A program made the position numbers and the translations under genes. Of a DNA stretch of 64,000 nt, positions 49,191-57,750 are shown in pieces; position 1 is the first letter of the stretch; each line of letters begins with the position of its first letter. The DNA is from CAIMFV01 sp040757715. Its GTDB lineage: Bacteria; Pseudomonadota; Alphaproteobacteria; Caulobacterales; Caulobacteraceae. Under the pieces are notes generated by a model. It worked only from the letters and a program-made list of their open reading frames with translations, ran no database searches and was not told the DNA's origin. Location of the stretch: contig JBFLWS010000016.1 of the NCBI GenBank assembly GCA_040757715.1, forward strand, positions 1 through 64,000. The letters are read 5' to 3'.

Positions 49191-49931
49191 GTGAACGGTC
49201 AGCCACGCTTCTTCAGCCCCGCCGAAACGGCGCACCGGCTCAATGTCAGCACCAAGGCCCTGCGCCTTTACGAGGCGATGGGGCTGGTGAAACCGGCGCG
49301 CTCAAGCGCGGGATGGCGCATCTATGGCCCTGAGCAGATGGCGCGATTGCATCAGGTGCTGGCCCTGAAGTCGCTCGGCGTGCCGCTGAAGCAGGTCGCG
49401 TCCCTGCTGGGCGATGAACGCGCCGATCTCGACGCGGTGCTGCGGCTGCAGGAGGCGGCGTTCCGCGCGCGCATCGCGGGCGACCTGCGCCGGCTGGAGT
49501 TGCTGGCCGCCGTTCGCCGTCAGCTGGCCAGCGGCGAGACCTTGTCAGTCGAACACCTTATCAATCTAACCAAGGACACCGTGATGGGCGTGACCAAGAC
49601 CCAAGACGCATTCGCCGTGGAAGATGAAGCCATGGCCGCGATCCGCTCCGCCGGATTCTATCCCATGCTGATCGACGTCCCGGCGGAGTGCAACGAAGAC
49701 CACTGGCACGACTTCGACGCCATGATTTTCGTGCTTGAGGGGGTCAATGTCGTCACCGTGGCCGCCACGGGCGAGACCCTGAGGTGCGGCCCGGGCAGCC
49801 GAGCCGACTTTCCGCGCGGGGTCATCCACCGGGAGCATCACGAAGGGTTTCGCGCCTTGTACGGTCTGTCGGTCGATCCGGCGACGCTCACGGGGCCGGT
49901 CAGTTTCCCCCCAAAGGCTTGGGTGGGCTGA
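49191..49931 (+). CDS. MerR-type regulator fused to a cupin domain
   Basis: 246 residues. The N-terminal MerR domain has FFSPAETAHRLNVSTKALRL, YEAMGLVKPARSSAGWRIYG, then a coiled-coil dimerisation helix (about 85-120). The C-terminal part from about 145 is a cupin (NEDHWHDFDAMIFVLEGVNV, GPGSRADFPRGVIHREHHEG) with the His/Glu pattern of a metal or ligand site. The ligand is unknown. GTG 49191 has TCAGG eight bases ahead; TTG 49185 is an alternative start. The promoter at 49133 suggests autoregulation. Confidence 0.85.
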   Translation: MNGQPRFFSPAETAHRLNVSTKALRLYEAMGLVKPARSSAGWRIYGPEQMARLHQVLALKSLGVPLKQVASLLGDERADLDAVLRLQEAAFRARIAGDLRRLELLAAVRRQLASGETLSVEHLINLTKDTVMGVTKTQDAFAVEDEAMAAIRSAGFYPMLIDVPAECNEDHWHDFDAMIFVLEGVNVVTVAATGETLRCGPGSRADFPRGVIHREHHEGFRALYGLSVDPATLTGPVSFPPKAWVG

Positions 49932-50041
49932 CGCGTCAGCCGCGGCGGCGCGCCTAGAATCGGCAAGAGATTGTCGCAGGGCGTTTTGGTTGTTAAGAGC
50001 AACCAATAGTTTTGTCCGCACCATGCGCGAGGGGCGCCCGC

Positions 50042-50803
50042 ATGAATTTCTTTGCAGCCTTTGGAAAGGCCTATTCCAGCGCAGTCTCCGTCGCCCTTGT
50101 ATTTCCAATCCTATTTCTCGGTCTGGCTGCGGCGGAAGGGGCTCAGCACGTCGTCGAATGGCTGGGCGGCATGTACCTCAGCCGCGCAAGCTTCAGCGCG
50201 TCAGAAAATACGCCCGCGCGGATGATCTCTGGTGCTGTCAAGATTACCGCCCTGACAGTCGTTGGATACTGGGTGTTCCGGTACTTTGCATCCAAGGGTT
50301 CGAGAGAGGCGACGCTCGCCAAAGACCCCACGGCGGTGCGTCTGTTTGGCGTGTTCATGGCCTTTTCCCTCACCCTGGACGCGATCATGCTGTTTCTGCC
50401 CCAATTCGTGTCCAGCGAGGGCCGGGGCCGGAGTGCAGTGACCCTCTGGATCATGGCCATCGGCCTCCTCAGCTATCCGATTGGCGTCGCCCTGATCCCG
50501 TGGGGGGTGGCTAGCGCCTTGGGCGACCGGCGCGCATCGCCCCTGTTCGCCTTCAGACGCGCGCGCGGCTCGATCCTGTGGGGGACCGCTCTGAACCTCG
50601 CCGCCATCACGCCGCTCATGGTCGTCCACTACGCCCTCGGTCTGGGGGCCATCGGCAAGCCGCAATGGGTGGGCATAGGCCTGCTCGCGGCCGACACCGT
50701 GGTCGCGGCGTACCTCGGCCTGGTGTTGCAGACCGTTCAGTTTCAGATCGCCCAGCGCATGGCAGCGTCCGTGGGCGAAGACTTGGTGCTGGGCCGGGCC
50801 TAG
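50042..50803 (+). CDS. Hypothetical polytopic membrane protein
   Basis: 253 residues with about six hydrophobic helices: SVALVFPILFLGLAA near the start, SGAVKITALTVVGYWVF, VFMAFSLTLDAIMLFLPQ, LWIMAIGLLSYPIGVALIPW, ALNLAAITPLMVVHYALGLG and LAADTVVAAYLGLVL. No motif or family recognised. ATG 50042 was chosen; the open frame upstream starts in a GC-rich stretch without a ribosome site. Standing alone between the MerR and hydrolase genes. Confidence 0.65.
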   Translation: MNFFAAFGKAYSSAVSVALVFPILFLGLAAAEGAQHVVEWLGGMYLSRASFSASENTPARMISGAVKITALTVVGYWVFRYFASKGSREATLAKDPTAVRLFGVFMAFSLTLDAIMLFLPQFVSSEGRGRSAVTLWIMAIGLLSYPIGVALIPWGVASALGDRRASPLFAFRRARGSILWGTALNLAAITPLMVVHYALGLGAIGKPQWVGIGLLAADTVVAAYLGLVLQTVQFQIAQRMAASVGEDLVLGRA

Positions 50804-50820
50804 GCGGACCGCCCGCCCCC

Positions 50821-51570
50821 TCACACGCCGCTGAGCCAGGCGAGGCAGGCATCGGCCACGTCCTCCCAGCCCGGTTCGCCGATGAGCCAGTGGCTCATTT
50901 GCGGGAACACCCGCACCTCGCCGTTCACCTTGGCGGCGGTCTGGCGCACGGTGGCCTCGGGGTGGATCAGGTCGGCTCCCCCGGCGATGGCCAGCACCGG
51001 GGCGCGCACGGCGCCCGGCTGAATGGCGGTGGTCATGAACGGGTCGAGCCACCAGTTCAGCGTCTCCCACATGGCCCGGCCGCTCTCGGAGGTCATGCGG
51101 GCGTAGATGGCGCGCCGCTCGGCCTGGGCCACGCGGTTGACGCTGTAGCGCCGGGCGAGGCCGAAATCCGGGGCGATGGGCAAGGTCCAGAAGGGGCCGA
51201 GGGCATAGAGGCTCACCGCCGACACGGCCTCTTCCAGGCTCGCGCCGGCCACGCCCCAGGGGGCGGAGGGGGCGAGCAGAATCAGGGCCTTGGCCGGCGT
51301 CCGGGTGGCGGCCAGAAGCGAGACGAGCCCGCCCAGGGAATGGCCCACCAGCACCGGCGGGCTTGCACATTCGCGCATGAGGGCGGCGATGTCGCGGGCG
51401 TAGTCGGCCATGGAGGTGAGGCCAAGCTCGCCGCGGTCGTGGTCATGGCCGTGGCCGCGCAGATCCGGCGCCTGGCAGGCGTAGCCGGCCGCCTCGAACG
51501 GTTGACGAAAATGCTCGAAGGCCCAGCCGCCGCAAAAGCCGCCGTGCACCATGATCACCGGCGTGGACAT
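50821..51570 (-). CDS. Alpha/beta-fold hydrolase
   Basis: 249 residues with the canonical fold: the oxyanion region VIMVHGGFCGGWAF, the nucleophile in VLVGHSLGGLVS (Ser about 97), the acid region LAIAGGADLIHPE and the His in FPQMSHWLIGE. The substrate is unknown; esterase or lipase-type chemistry is likely. ATG 51570 begins MSTPVIMVHGG. Confidence 0.9.
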   Translation of the reverse strand: MSTPVIMVHGGFCGGWAFEHFRQPFEAAGYACQAPDLRGHGHDHDRGELGLTSMADYARDIAALMRECASPPVLVGHSLGGLVSLLAATRTPAKALILLAPSAPWGVAGASLEEAVSAVSLYALGPFWTLPIAPDFGLARRYSVNRVAQAERRAIYARMTSESGRAMWETLNWWLDPFMTTAIQPGAVRAPVLAIAGGADLIHPEATVRQTAAKVNGEVRVFPQMSHWLIGEPGWEDVADACLAWLSGV

Positions 51571-51662
51571 CGCCTCACTGCACCCCAGCGCAGCGCCCAC
51601 TGTTGCGCCGCGGGGCGGTTAGACCATCTCGCACCTGCGAGAGCAAACGGTCTGTGGTTCAA

Positions 51663-52139
51663 TCAGACGGGGTGCGCGAATTTGCCAAAGGCTTCGGCGA
51701 CCTGTGCATACACCTCGCGCTTGAACGGCACCACCAGGGCGACGCAGTCGGCGAGGTCGGCCCAGCGCCAAGCGTCGAACTCGATCTCGTGGTGCAGGTC
51801 GAGGCGGATTTCGCGCTCCTCGCCCAGGAAGCGGAAGGCGAACCACACCTGCTTCTGGCCCTTGAAGCCGCGGCCCCGGCCGGACTTCAGCACCTCTTCG
51901 GGGAAGTCGTAGGTGAGCCAGCCCGGGGTGCGGCCGAGCACGGCCACGGTCTCCACGCCGGTTTCCTCGAACAGCTCGCGGCGGGCGGCGGCCTCCAGAT
52001 CCTCGCCGGGATCGACGCCCCCTTGCGGGAACTGCCACTGATAGGGATGGGGCGCATCGGGGCGGCTGCCGATCCACACCTTGCCCTCGGCGTTGAACAG
52101 CACCACGCCGACATTGGGGCGGTAGAGGTCGAGGCTCAT
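51663..52139 (-). CDS. rppH: RNA pyrophosphohydrolase
   Basis: Removes pyrophosphate from the 5' end of mRNA to start decay. The Nudix box is intact (GGVDPGEDLEAAARRELFEE, followed by TGV), after RPNVGVVLFNAEGKVWIGSR and PYQWQFPQ. 158 aa. Transcribed after yibQ with a 21-base gap, the usual alphaproteobacterial order. Confidence 0.95.
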   Translation of the reverse strand: MSLDLYRPNVGVVLFNAEGKVWIGSRPDAPHPYQWQFPQGGVDPGEDLEAAARRELFEETGVETVAVLGRTPGWLTYDFPEEVLKSGRGRGFKGQKQVWFAFRFLGEEREIRLDLHHEIEFDAWRWADLADCVALVVPFKREVYAQVAEAFGKFAHPV

Positions 52140-52160
52140 CGCTGGGTCCTCAGGGCGTGG

Positions 52161-53333
52161 TCATCGCCGCGCGAGGGCCGAGGCGGGGGCGAGCTGCAGG
52201 CCGCGGTTCTGCAAGGTGGCGGCCCAGCGGCTCACCACCTCGATGGTCACCGGATAGGCGAAGGCGGCGCCCAGGGCCCGGCCCTTGCTCCCCGCCGTGC
52301 CCTCCAGGCTCTGCAATTGCCGCTGGATGGCGCTGGCCGATAGGTCCGCGTCCACCACCGTGTCGGCCGAGGCGCGCGGCAGGCCGGCCAGGTTCTGGCG
52401 CTGGCCCGTGCCGTCGTCGACAAAGGCGAGGCCGCGGCTCTTCAGGGCGGTCATGAAGGCGGTCATGGGGCCGTCGGCGGTGAGGAACTTGCCCCCCAGA
52501 TAGTTGGCGACGCCGAAATAGCCCGTGGCTCGCGACAGGATCCACTCCAGGCGCCGCACCGTCTCCGGCCCGCCGGCGTTGGACATCAGGGCGAAGGGGC
52601 CGGGGTCGTTGTTGGGATAGTCGAGAGGCTCCATGGGGGCCTCGATCAGCACCTCATGGCCGTCGGCGCGGGCGAGGTCGATCCAGCCCTGCAAGCCGTC
52701 GGCATAGGCGGCGAAGGCGAGGGTGACCTCCGGCGGCAGGCGCTCGATGGCCGCCTTGGTGGCCGCGGCGTTGAGGCCGAGCCCGCCCACCACGATAGCC
52801 ACCTTGGGCCGGCCATTGTCGTGGAACGGCCGGGCATAGGCGGCGAACGGGGTGCGGCCGTCGCGGGCGATGATGGGCAGGAGGCCGCCCTGGCTCTGTT
52901 GGGTCAGGCCGGCGATGGGCGCGGGGGGCAGCGGCGTCACCGGGGCGCGCACATTGGAGGGCGCAGGCCCGCCCACTACCGAGGCGCCCTGGGGCAGCAT
53001 GATCACCGCTTCGCCAGACGCGGCGTTCGGGTCGGCCGCCGGATCAAGCGGCTTCAGCCCGTCAGGCGACTGGCCCGCCGTGCCGTCGAGCTTGATGGGC
53101 GGAGGCGCGTCCAGCTTCATGCGCACGGAAGGCGCGCCGGCGCGGGGATTGGCGGTGACGAGGAGGAGGGTCGCGCCCGCGGCCAAAAAGAGCGCCGCCG
53201 CTCCGCCCGCGCCCACGAAGGGATTGGCCAGCACGGCGGTCACCGCGGCGGGCAGGGGGCCGCGCGCGCCCGTCTGGCGGCCTTGCGGCGCCAGGCTGGG
53301 TCCAGCGGAGCTGACAGGCCTGCGGGCGAACAT
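52161..53333 (-). CDS. Divergent polysaccharide deacetylase (YibQ family)
   Basis: 390 residues. An N-terminal membrane anchor (about 43-62) precedes a disordered Pro/Ala-rich linker. The catalytic-type barrel then begins KVAIVVGGLGLNAAATKAAI, with LPPEVTLAFAAYADGLQGWI, HEVLIEAPMEPLDYPNNDPG, GYFGVANYLGGKFL and AVIDADLSA-type sequences. The family is related to NodB deacetylases but lacks clear metal ligands, so activity is unproven. ATG 53333 was chosen over 53390. It precedes rppH. Confidence 0.88.
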   Translation of the reverse strand: MFARRPVSSAGPSLAPQGRQTGARGPLPAAVTAVLANPFVGAGGAAALFLAAGATLLLVTANPRAGAPSVRMKLDAPPPIKLDGTAGQSPDGLKPLDPAADPNAASGEAVIMLPQGASVVGGPAPSNVRAPVTPLPPAPIAGLTQQSQGGLLPIIARDGRTPFAAYARPFHDNGRPKVAIVVGGLGLNAAATKAAIERLPPEVTLAFAAYADGLQGWIDLARADGHEVLIEAPMEPLDYPNNDPGPFALMSNAGGPETVRRLEWILSRATGYFGVANYLGGKFLTADGPMTAFMTALKSRGLAFVDDGTGQRQNLAGLPRASADTVVDADLSASAIQRQLQSLEGTAGSKGRALGAAFAYPVTIEVVSRWAATLQNRGLQLAPASALARR

Positions 53334-53548
53334 GGAGCGGCGAAACCCGAGCGGACATCCGAGGCTCTTGCCTCTCTTAACCCCTGCCAAAGGACGGTTA
53401 AGAAAGCGGAAAACCTTGCTGGCGAAAGGGCGAAAACGGTGGCGGCGGAGGATGAACGGGAGATGAAGGCGCGTCTCCGCTCGGGTTCAGGCGCCCGGGC
53501 CTAGGCTCTCGCTCAGGATTGGGGCGACGACGACAGGAGATGAGATCA

Positions 53549-54100
53549 ATGATGAAAGCCCTCATGATCACGGCGGCCCTCGCCGGCCTGACGGCGGGCG
53601 CCGCGCCCAACCTCGCCATGGCGCAAAACGCCTGCGAGGCGCAAAAGCATGACAACAAGGTGGCCGGGACCATTTTCGGCGCCATCGGCGGGGCCCTCTT
53701 GGGCGGCGCCATTTCCCACCATGGCGCAGGCGGGCCGCTCATCGGCGCGGCCGGCGGCGCGGTGGTGGGCAACCAGCTGGCCAGGTCCAAGCGGCCCTGC
53801 CCGCCCTATGACAACGGCTATTACGACAGTAATGGCTATTACCATGGCGGCTATTACCGCAACGGCTATGACCAGAACGGTTATTATCAGGGCGGCTATG
53901 ATCAGCGCGGCTATGACCGGAATGGTTATGATCGCCGCGGCTACGACCATGACGGTTATTACCGCAGCGGCTACGCCTATCCGACCTATGGTCCCTGGTA
54001 CTTCGACCGCTCGCAGTATCGCTGGTGCCACACCGTGACGCAGGTGCACTATGAGCGCGACGGCGACCGGGTCGCCCGCACCGACGTGGTCTGCCGCTAA
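53549..54100 (+). CDS. Secreted glycine-zipper protein with Tyr/Gly repeats
   Basis: 183 residues. After a signal peptide (ALMITAALAGLTAGAAPNLA) comes a glycine zipper (GTIFGAIGGALLGGAISHHG, GPLIGAAGGAVVGNQLA), typical of 2TM envelope proteins. Then comes a run of about fifteen YY/GYD/GYY repeats (NGYDQNGYYQGGYDQRGYD and similar). A C-terminal domain with two cysteines (WCHTVTQVHYERD, VVCR) ends it. It is probably outer-membrane or periplasmic. ATG 53549 has AGGAG ahead; ATG 53540 and 53552 are alternatives. Confidence 0.82.
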   Translation: MMKALMITAALAGLTAGAAPNLAMAQNACEAQKHDNKVAGTIFGAIGGALLGGAISHHGAGGPLIGAAGGAVVGNQLARSKRPCPPYDNGYYDSNGYYHGGYYRNGYDQNGYYQGGYDQRGYDRNGYDRRGYDHDGYYRSGYAYPTYGPWYFDRSQYRWCHTVTQVHYERDGDRVARTDVVCR

Positions 54101-54123
54101 CAGTCCTGAACTGGAGAGCCTCG

Positions 54124-54150
54124 AGCCCCGGCGCCCCCGCGCCGGGGCTT
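54124..54150 (+). terminator. Hairpin terminator after the glycine-zipper gene
   Basis: AGCCCCGGCGC (54124-54134) pairs perfectly with GCGCCGGGGCT (54139-54149) across a four-base loop. Only TT follows, so the U-run is weak, but the stem is strong and correctly placed 24 bases after the stop. Confidence 0.65.
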
Positions 54151-54255
54151 TGGCGTGGGGCTTTATCCTAACGCAATTCGACGATTGGCGTTCTCAATTT
54201 CCGGTATATTATTCCGCCTCAGATTTTAGATTTTGCCGCTGAAGTTTTCTCTCTT

Positions 54256-54989
54256 GTGATCCCCGAACAGGACTTTGTCTTCATCGTCGATGAGGCGGGC
54301 ATTTCCAACGATCGATTCACGGTTGTTGGGGGAATCGCATGCACAAGCAAATGATTTCAAGCATCTATAAAACTGTATCTCAATATATAATAGCCTTAAA
54401 CATGAAATCAGAGCTGAAGTGGTCAAAGGTTTCTAACCAAAAGGAGGTGGAATACCGGTGGCTAGTTGATTATTTTTTCGCACTTAACAGTTCTAATTCA
54501 CTTCAATTTCATTGCATAATTTTTGACAGCCATCAGTGGGGCCACAAAAGATACAATGATGGTGATGCGGATGTAGGGCTGTCTAAATTATATTATCAAC
54601 TCATTCTGCATAAGTTCGTTCGCCTCTACGGCCCGCTGGGCTCGCTGTATGTCTGCATGGACCATCGTCACAGCAGCACCAGTTTGAACGATCTGAGAAA
54701 CATGTTGAACGCGGCGGCGGCCCGTGACCATGGCCTGGGGCATAATCCCCTCAAGCAATTGGTCTCCAAGCACTCGCACGACAGTGATCTGTTGCAGCTG
54801 AACGACGTGATTTTGGGCGCCGTTTGCGCTGTGAGGAACGGCAAACACCTCTTGGCCGACTATCGCAAGTCCAAGCGAATCATCGCGATGGAAGTGCTGG
54901 AGAAGAGTGGATTGCTGTCCTTCGACCGCGACAGCCATCGCGACATATCTCGGTTCACCGTGTGGAACATGCGTCCAAGACCGAGATAG
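54256..54989 (+). pseudogene. DUF3800 domain protein, broken by a frameshift
   Basis: The N-terminus in one frame reads VIPEQDFVFIVDEAGISNDR, then FTVVGGIACTSK, the DUF3800 start with the conserved acidic residue, and stops at TGA 54352. The next frame carries on without a gap in sense (QMISSIYKTVSQYIIALN to 54989) and contains the family blocks DSHQWGHKRYNDGD and LYVCMDHRHSSTS. One base lost or gained near 54345-54352 explains it. DUF3800 proteins are predicted nucleases or accessory proteins. The first half is markedly AT-rich for this genome, suggesting recent transfer. A sequencing error is possible. Confidence 0.75.
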
Positions 54990-55169
54990 TACAAAGCGCC
55001 CCCCGCGCACCTACCAGCATTGCTGCCTACGGTAGAAACCGGTCTCCTGACATCATCAGGATGTTCGGTGCGCGATGAGACGCCTTGTTGATCTGCAAGA
55101 TTGCAGATTCGGCCTCTAAAGTCAACAAATTAACTGTTGACATTGTCAAATGCAGCCGATTCGGTGGCG

Positions 55170-55207
55170 GTGCATCGCGATCCCAATTGAGTCGCGATGC
55201 ACGTTTT
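55170..55207 (+). terminator. Rho-independent terminator downstream of the DUF3800 gene
   Basis: GTGCATCGCGA (55170-55180) pairs exactly with TCGCGATGCAC (55192-55202) across an 11-base loop, and GTTTT follows. The direction fits the plus-strand DUF3800 gene, 180 bases upstream. On the minus strand it lies after asd but lacks a T-run. Confidence 0.7.
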
Positions 55208-55227
55208 CCCGTTCGATCTTCAGGCGA

Positions 55228-56259
55228 TCACGCCGCCACGGCTTTGCGGATCAGGCCGCGTTCGTGCAGGAGGAGCGCGATCTGCACCGCATTGGTGGCC
55301 GCGCCCTTGCGCAGATTGTCGGCCACGACCCACAGATTGAGGCCGTGCTCCACCGTGGGGTCCTTGCGGATGCGCGACACGTAGACGCCGTGCTCGCCCT
55401 GGATCTCCTTGGGGGTGACGAAGACGCCCTCTTCGGGCTTGTCCACCACCACCACGCCGGGGGCGTCGCGCAGCACTTCGCGGGCGTCGTCGGCGTCGAA
55501 GGCTTCCTCGAACTCGATGTTCACGCACTCGGCATGGCCCACGAACACCGGCACCCGCACACAGGTGACGGTGAGCTTGATGGCCGGATCGAGCATCTTG
55601 TGCGTCTCGTTCCACATCTTGGCTTCTTCATCGGTGTAGCCGTCGTCCTTCAGCGCCCCGATCCAGGGGATGCAGTTGAAGGCGATCTGCTTCGGATAGA
55701 CCTTGGGCTCGGTGGGGCCGAGCACGAAGACGCCCTTGGTCTGGTCCCACAGCTCGTCCACGCCGGCCTTGCCGGTGCCGGATACGGATTGATAGGTGGA
55801 GACCACCACCCGCTTGATCTTCACCTCGCGGTGCAGGGGGGCGAGGGCCACCACCAGCTGCGCCGTGGAGCAGTTGGGGTTGGCGATGATGTTCTTCTTG
55901 TGCGCGTCGTTCACCGCGTCGGGGTTCACCTCCGGCACGATCAGCGGCACGTCCGGGTGCATGCGCCAGGCGGAAGAGTTGTCGATGACGATGGGGCCGG
56001 CCTTGCCGATGCGCTCGGACCACTCGCGCGACACGGCGCCGCCGGCCGACATCAGCACCACGTCCACCTGGGTGAAGTCGAACTGCTCCAGATCCTGACA
56101 TTTGAGCGTGCGGTCCTTGAAGCTGACCTCTTTGCCCAGGGACCGACGCGACGCCACGGCGTGAATCTCGGTCACCGGGAAGTTCAGTTCTTCCAGGATC
56201 TGCATCATTTCGCGGCCCACATTGCCCGTGGCGCCGACAACCGCAACGCGGTAGCCCAT
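55228..56259 (-). CDS. asd: Aspartate-semialdehyde dehydrogenase
   Basis: Reduces aspartyl phosphate to aspartate semialdehyde, the branch point to lysine, threonine and methionine. NADP-binding VAVVGATGNVGREMM, MSAGGAVSREWSERI, the catalytic Cys in NPNCSTAQL, STYQSVSGTGKAGVDEL and VPVFVGHAECVNIEF are present. 343 aa. ATG 56259 is preceded by GGAG. Isolated gene; dapE of the lysine branch is 1.5 kb downstream on the other strand. Confidence 0.96.
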   Translation of the reverse strand: MGYRVAVVGATGNVGREMMQILEELNFPVTEIHAVASRRSLGKEVSFKDRTLKCQDLEQFDFTQVDVVLMSAGGAVSREWSERIGKAGPIVIDNSSAWRMHPDVPLIVPEVNPDAVNDAHKKNIIANPNCSTAQLVVALAPLHREVKIKRVVVSTYQSVSGTGKAGVDELWDQTKGVFVLGPTEPKVYPKQIAFNCIPWIGALKDDGYTDEEAKMWNETHKMLDPAIKLTVTCVRVPVFVGHAECVNIEFEEAFDADDAREVLRDAPGVVVVDKPEEGVFVTPKEIQGEHGVYVSRIRKDPTVEHGLNLWVVADNLRKGAATNAVQIALLLHERGLIRKAVAA

Positions 56260-56331
56260 CGTCAATCTCCGTACTGGGGACCGGTGCAAGTACGCTTTGA
56301 GGGCCGCCAATTCAAGGCCGGGGTGATTCGA

Positions 56332-56382
56332 GAGCGGGTCCGAGGAAAAGTGGGAACCGGTTTTCCGCCTGCGGACCCGCTC
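56332..56382 (+). repeat. Palindromic repeat with core AAGTGGGAACCGGTTTT (copy 4)
   Basis: GAGCGGGTCCG (56332-56342) and CGGACCCGCTC (56372-56382) form a perfect 11-bp outer stem around AGGAAAAGTGGGAACCGGTT and CCGCCTG. It lies in the leader of asd and just after the NYN gene. Confidence 0.85.
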
Positions 56383-56418
56383 CAACTAAAAATGAATTCG
56401 GCGGGTTTGGTCCGAAGT

Positions 56419-57066
56419 TCAGGGCCGGTAGGCCGCGGGCCTTCTGGCGACCACGACGCCAGCCTTGCGGACTTCCCGGCCGAACAGCGCCTTGTCCAAC
56501 TGGCTTTTCTTGATCCGCGCCAGCGAGGTGGCGACTGCCTTGATCTCCCCATGGTGGTTTCGTTCGGGGGGAGACACGCAAACGATGCTTTTGTGCGGAA
56601 ACAGCGTGCGAACCATGGCGTAGGTGGGGACCTGATCCGTATCGACGCAGACGATCATCGCTCGGTCGTAGACGTCCAGATAGGCGTCGTTCAGAACGTT
56701 TAAGGCGAGTGCGACGTCGGTCTTTTTCTCCTCCATATGCACCCAAGTGGCGCGATACTGCGCCCCGCCTCTATAGGTTCGGGTTCGCTCAGCAAAGCTG
56801 CCGTGGATGCAGACCACCCCTTTCGCCTTCAGCGCCGACGTATAGGCGCGATGGCGGAGGAGCTTGTCGACGCTCTTGGTGTTTTGGAAGTGGTCAGGCG
56901 ATGCGGTGAAATAATACACCCTCACCAAGCGTTGAGTGTGTTTTGAAATTAGCAATTCTGACAAACGCCACAGATTAAGCCACTTGTATCTCGGTGTCTT
57001 CAGATCATCCAACGCGTGATACATGTTGAATCCGTCGACATAAACCGCGACTCTTTCTTTTATCAC
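56419..57066 (-). CDS. NYN-domain protein (predicted ribonuclease)
   Basis: 215 residues. PIN-like NYN fold: RVAVYVDGFNMYHALDD with the first catalytic Asp, LVRVYYFTASPDHFQNT, KKTDVALALNVLNDAYLDVY with Asp, MIVCVDTDQVPTYAMVRTLF with Asp, and FPHKSIVCVSPPERNH. These are predicted single-strand RNases. GTG 57066 has AGAGG nine bases ahead; TTG 57084 would add six residues. It is upstream of asd on the same strand, but a repeat separates them. Confidence 0.88.
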   Translation of the reverse strand: MIKERVAVYVDGFNMYHALDDLKTPRYKWLNLWRLSELLISKHTQRLVRVYYFTASPDHFQNTKSVDKLLRHRAYTSALKAKGVVCIHGSFAERTRTYRGGAQYRATWVHMEEKKTDVALALNVLNDAYLDVYDRAMIVCVDTDQVPTYAMVRTLFPHKSIVCVSPPERNHHGEIKAVATSLARIKKSQLDKALFGREVRKAGVVVARRPAAYRP

Positions 57067-57145
57067 TATGGAACCTCTTGACAATCAATCGGCTCTAGAT
57101 CATATGGAAGTCATGAAATCGGCCCCTACGGTTCGCCCGTAGGAC

Positions 57146-57178
57146 CCCCCCAGCGCTCCGGCCTGGGGGGTTTCATTT
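57146..57178 (+). terminator. Strong terminator on the plus strand
   Basis: CCCCCCAG (57146-57153) pairs with CTGGGGGG (57163-57170) across CGCTCCGGC, followed by TTTCATTTTTT. A second small hairpin CTACGG-TTCGC-CCGTAG precedes it (57126-57142). Both flanking genes run the other way, so it terminates no annotated gene. Confidence 0.75.
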
Positions 57179-57226
57179 TTTACGCGACAGATTGTCTTCT
57201 ATAACACCCCTTCTACCCAAAGGATA

Positions 57227-57700
57227 CTAACTCAACCGCTTCGCCGCGCCGTAAGGCGTTCCGTCCTTATGCTTGAAGCCCTCGGGATCGAACTTCATGT
57301 CGATGTCGGGATAGTCGCCGAAGTCCTCGTGCGGGGCGCGGGTTCCCACCTCCAGCAGCACCGCCTCCTTGTCAGAGCGGTTCTGCAGGTGGTGGCCGTT
57401 GGGCGTCCCGGCGGGAAAGCCGGCGCAGTCGCCGGGGACAAGCTTTTCCTCGCCCTCGTCCGTCACCAGCCACACCTCGCCCCCCAAGACCCAGACGAAT
57501 TCGTCCTCGCGAGCGTGCCAATGCCGCTGGCTGGACCATTGGCCGGCGGGCAGGCGCATGAGATTGACCCCGAACTGGGTGAGGCCGGCGGCGTCGCCCA
57601 GCTTCCAGCGCTGGCGATGCTTGCAGGGGGCGTCGAACGGCGGCGGATAGCCCGTGCCGTGCTTGGTGGGCGCCGCGGTCTTGTCGATCTTACGCGTCAT
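57227..57700 (-). CDS. Cupin domain protein
   Basis: 157 residues. The cupin barrel spans about 45-130, with the metal-site pattern RHWHAREDEFVWVLGGEVWL and GDCAGFPAGTPNGHHL. No enzyme subtype is evident; such proteins are often isomerases, dioxygenases or sugar-binding proteins. ATG 57700 gives MTRKIDKTAAPTKHG; upstream ATGs at 57715 and 57736 overlap the dapE leader. Divergent from dapE. Confidence 0.88.
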   Translation of the reverse strand: MTRKIDKTAAPTKHGTGYPPPFDAPCKHRQRWKLGDAAGLTQFGVNLMRLPAGQWSSQRHWHAREDEFVWVLGGEVWLVTDEGEEKLVPGDCAGFPAGTPNGHHLQNRSDKEAVLLEVGTRAPHEDFGDYPDIDMKFDPEGFKHKDGTPYGAAKRLS

Positions 57701-57750
57701 GGGAGCCCGCTCCATTGCTCGTTTCGGTGGGCTCATCTAAGGCTGGCTTA

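Noticed and set aside
54339..54360. Programmed -1 frameshift in the DUF3800 gene
   Set aside because: No slippery heptamer of the X-XXY-YYZ type and no strong downstream structure, so a mutation or sequencing error is simpler.
57120..57170. tRNA-like GGTTCG in the CCTACGGTTCGCCCGTAGG hairpin
   Set aside because: There is no acceptor stem, D arm or anticodon arm at suitable distances; better read as a hairpin before a terminator.
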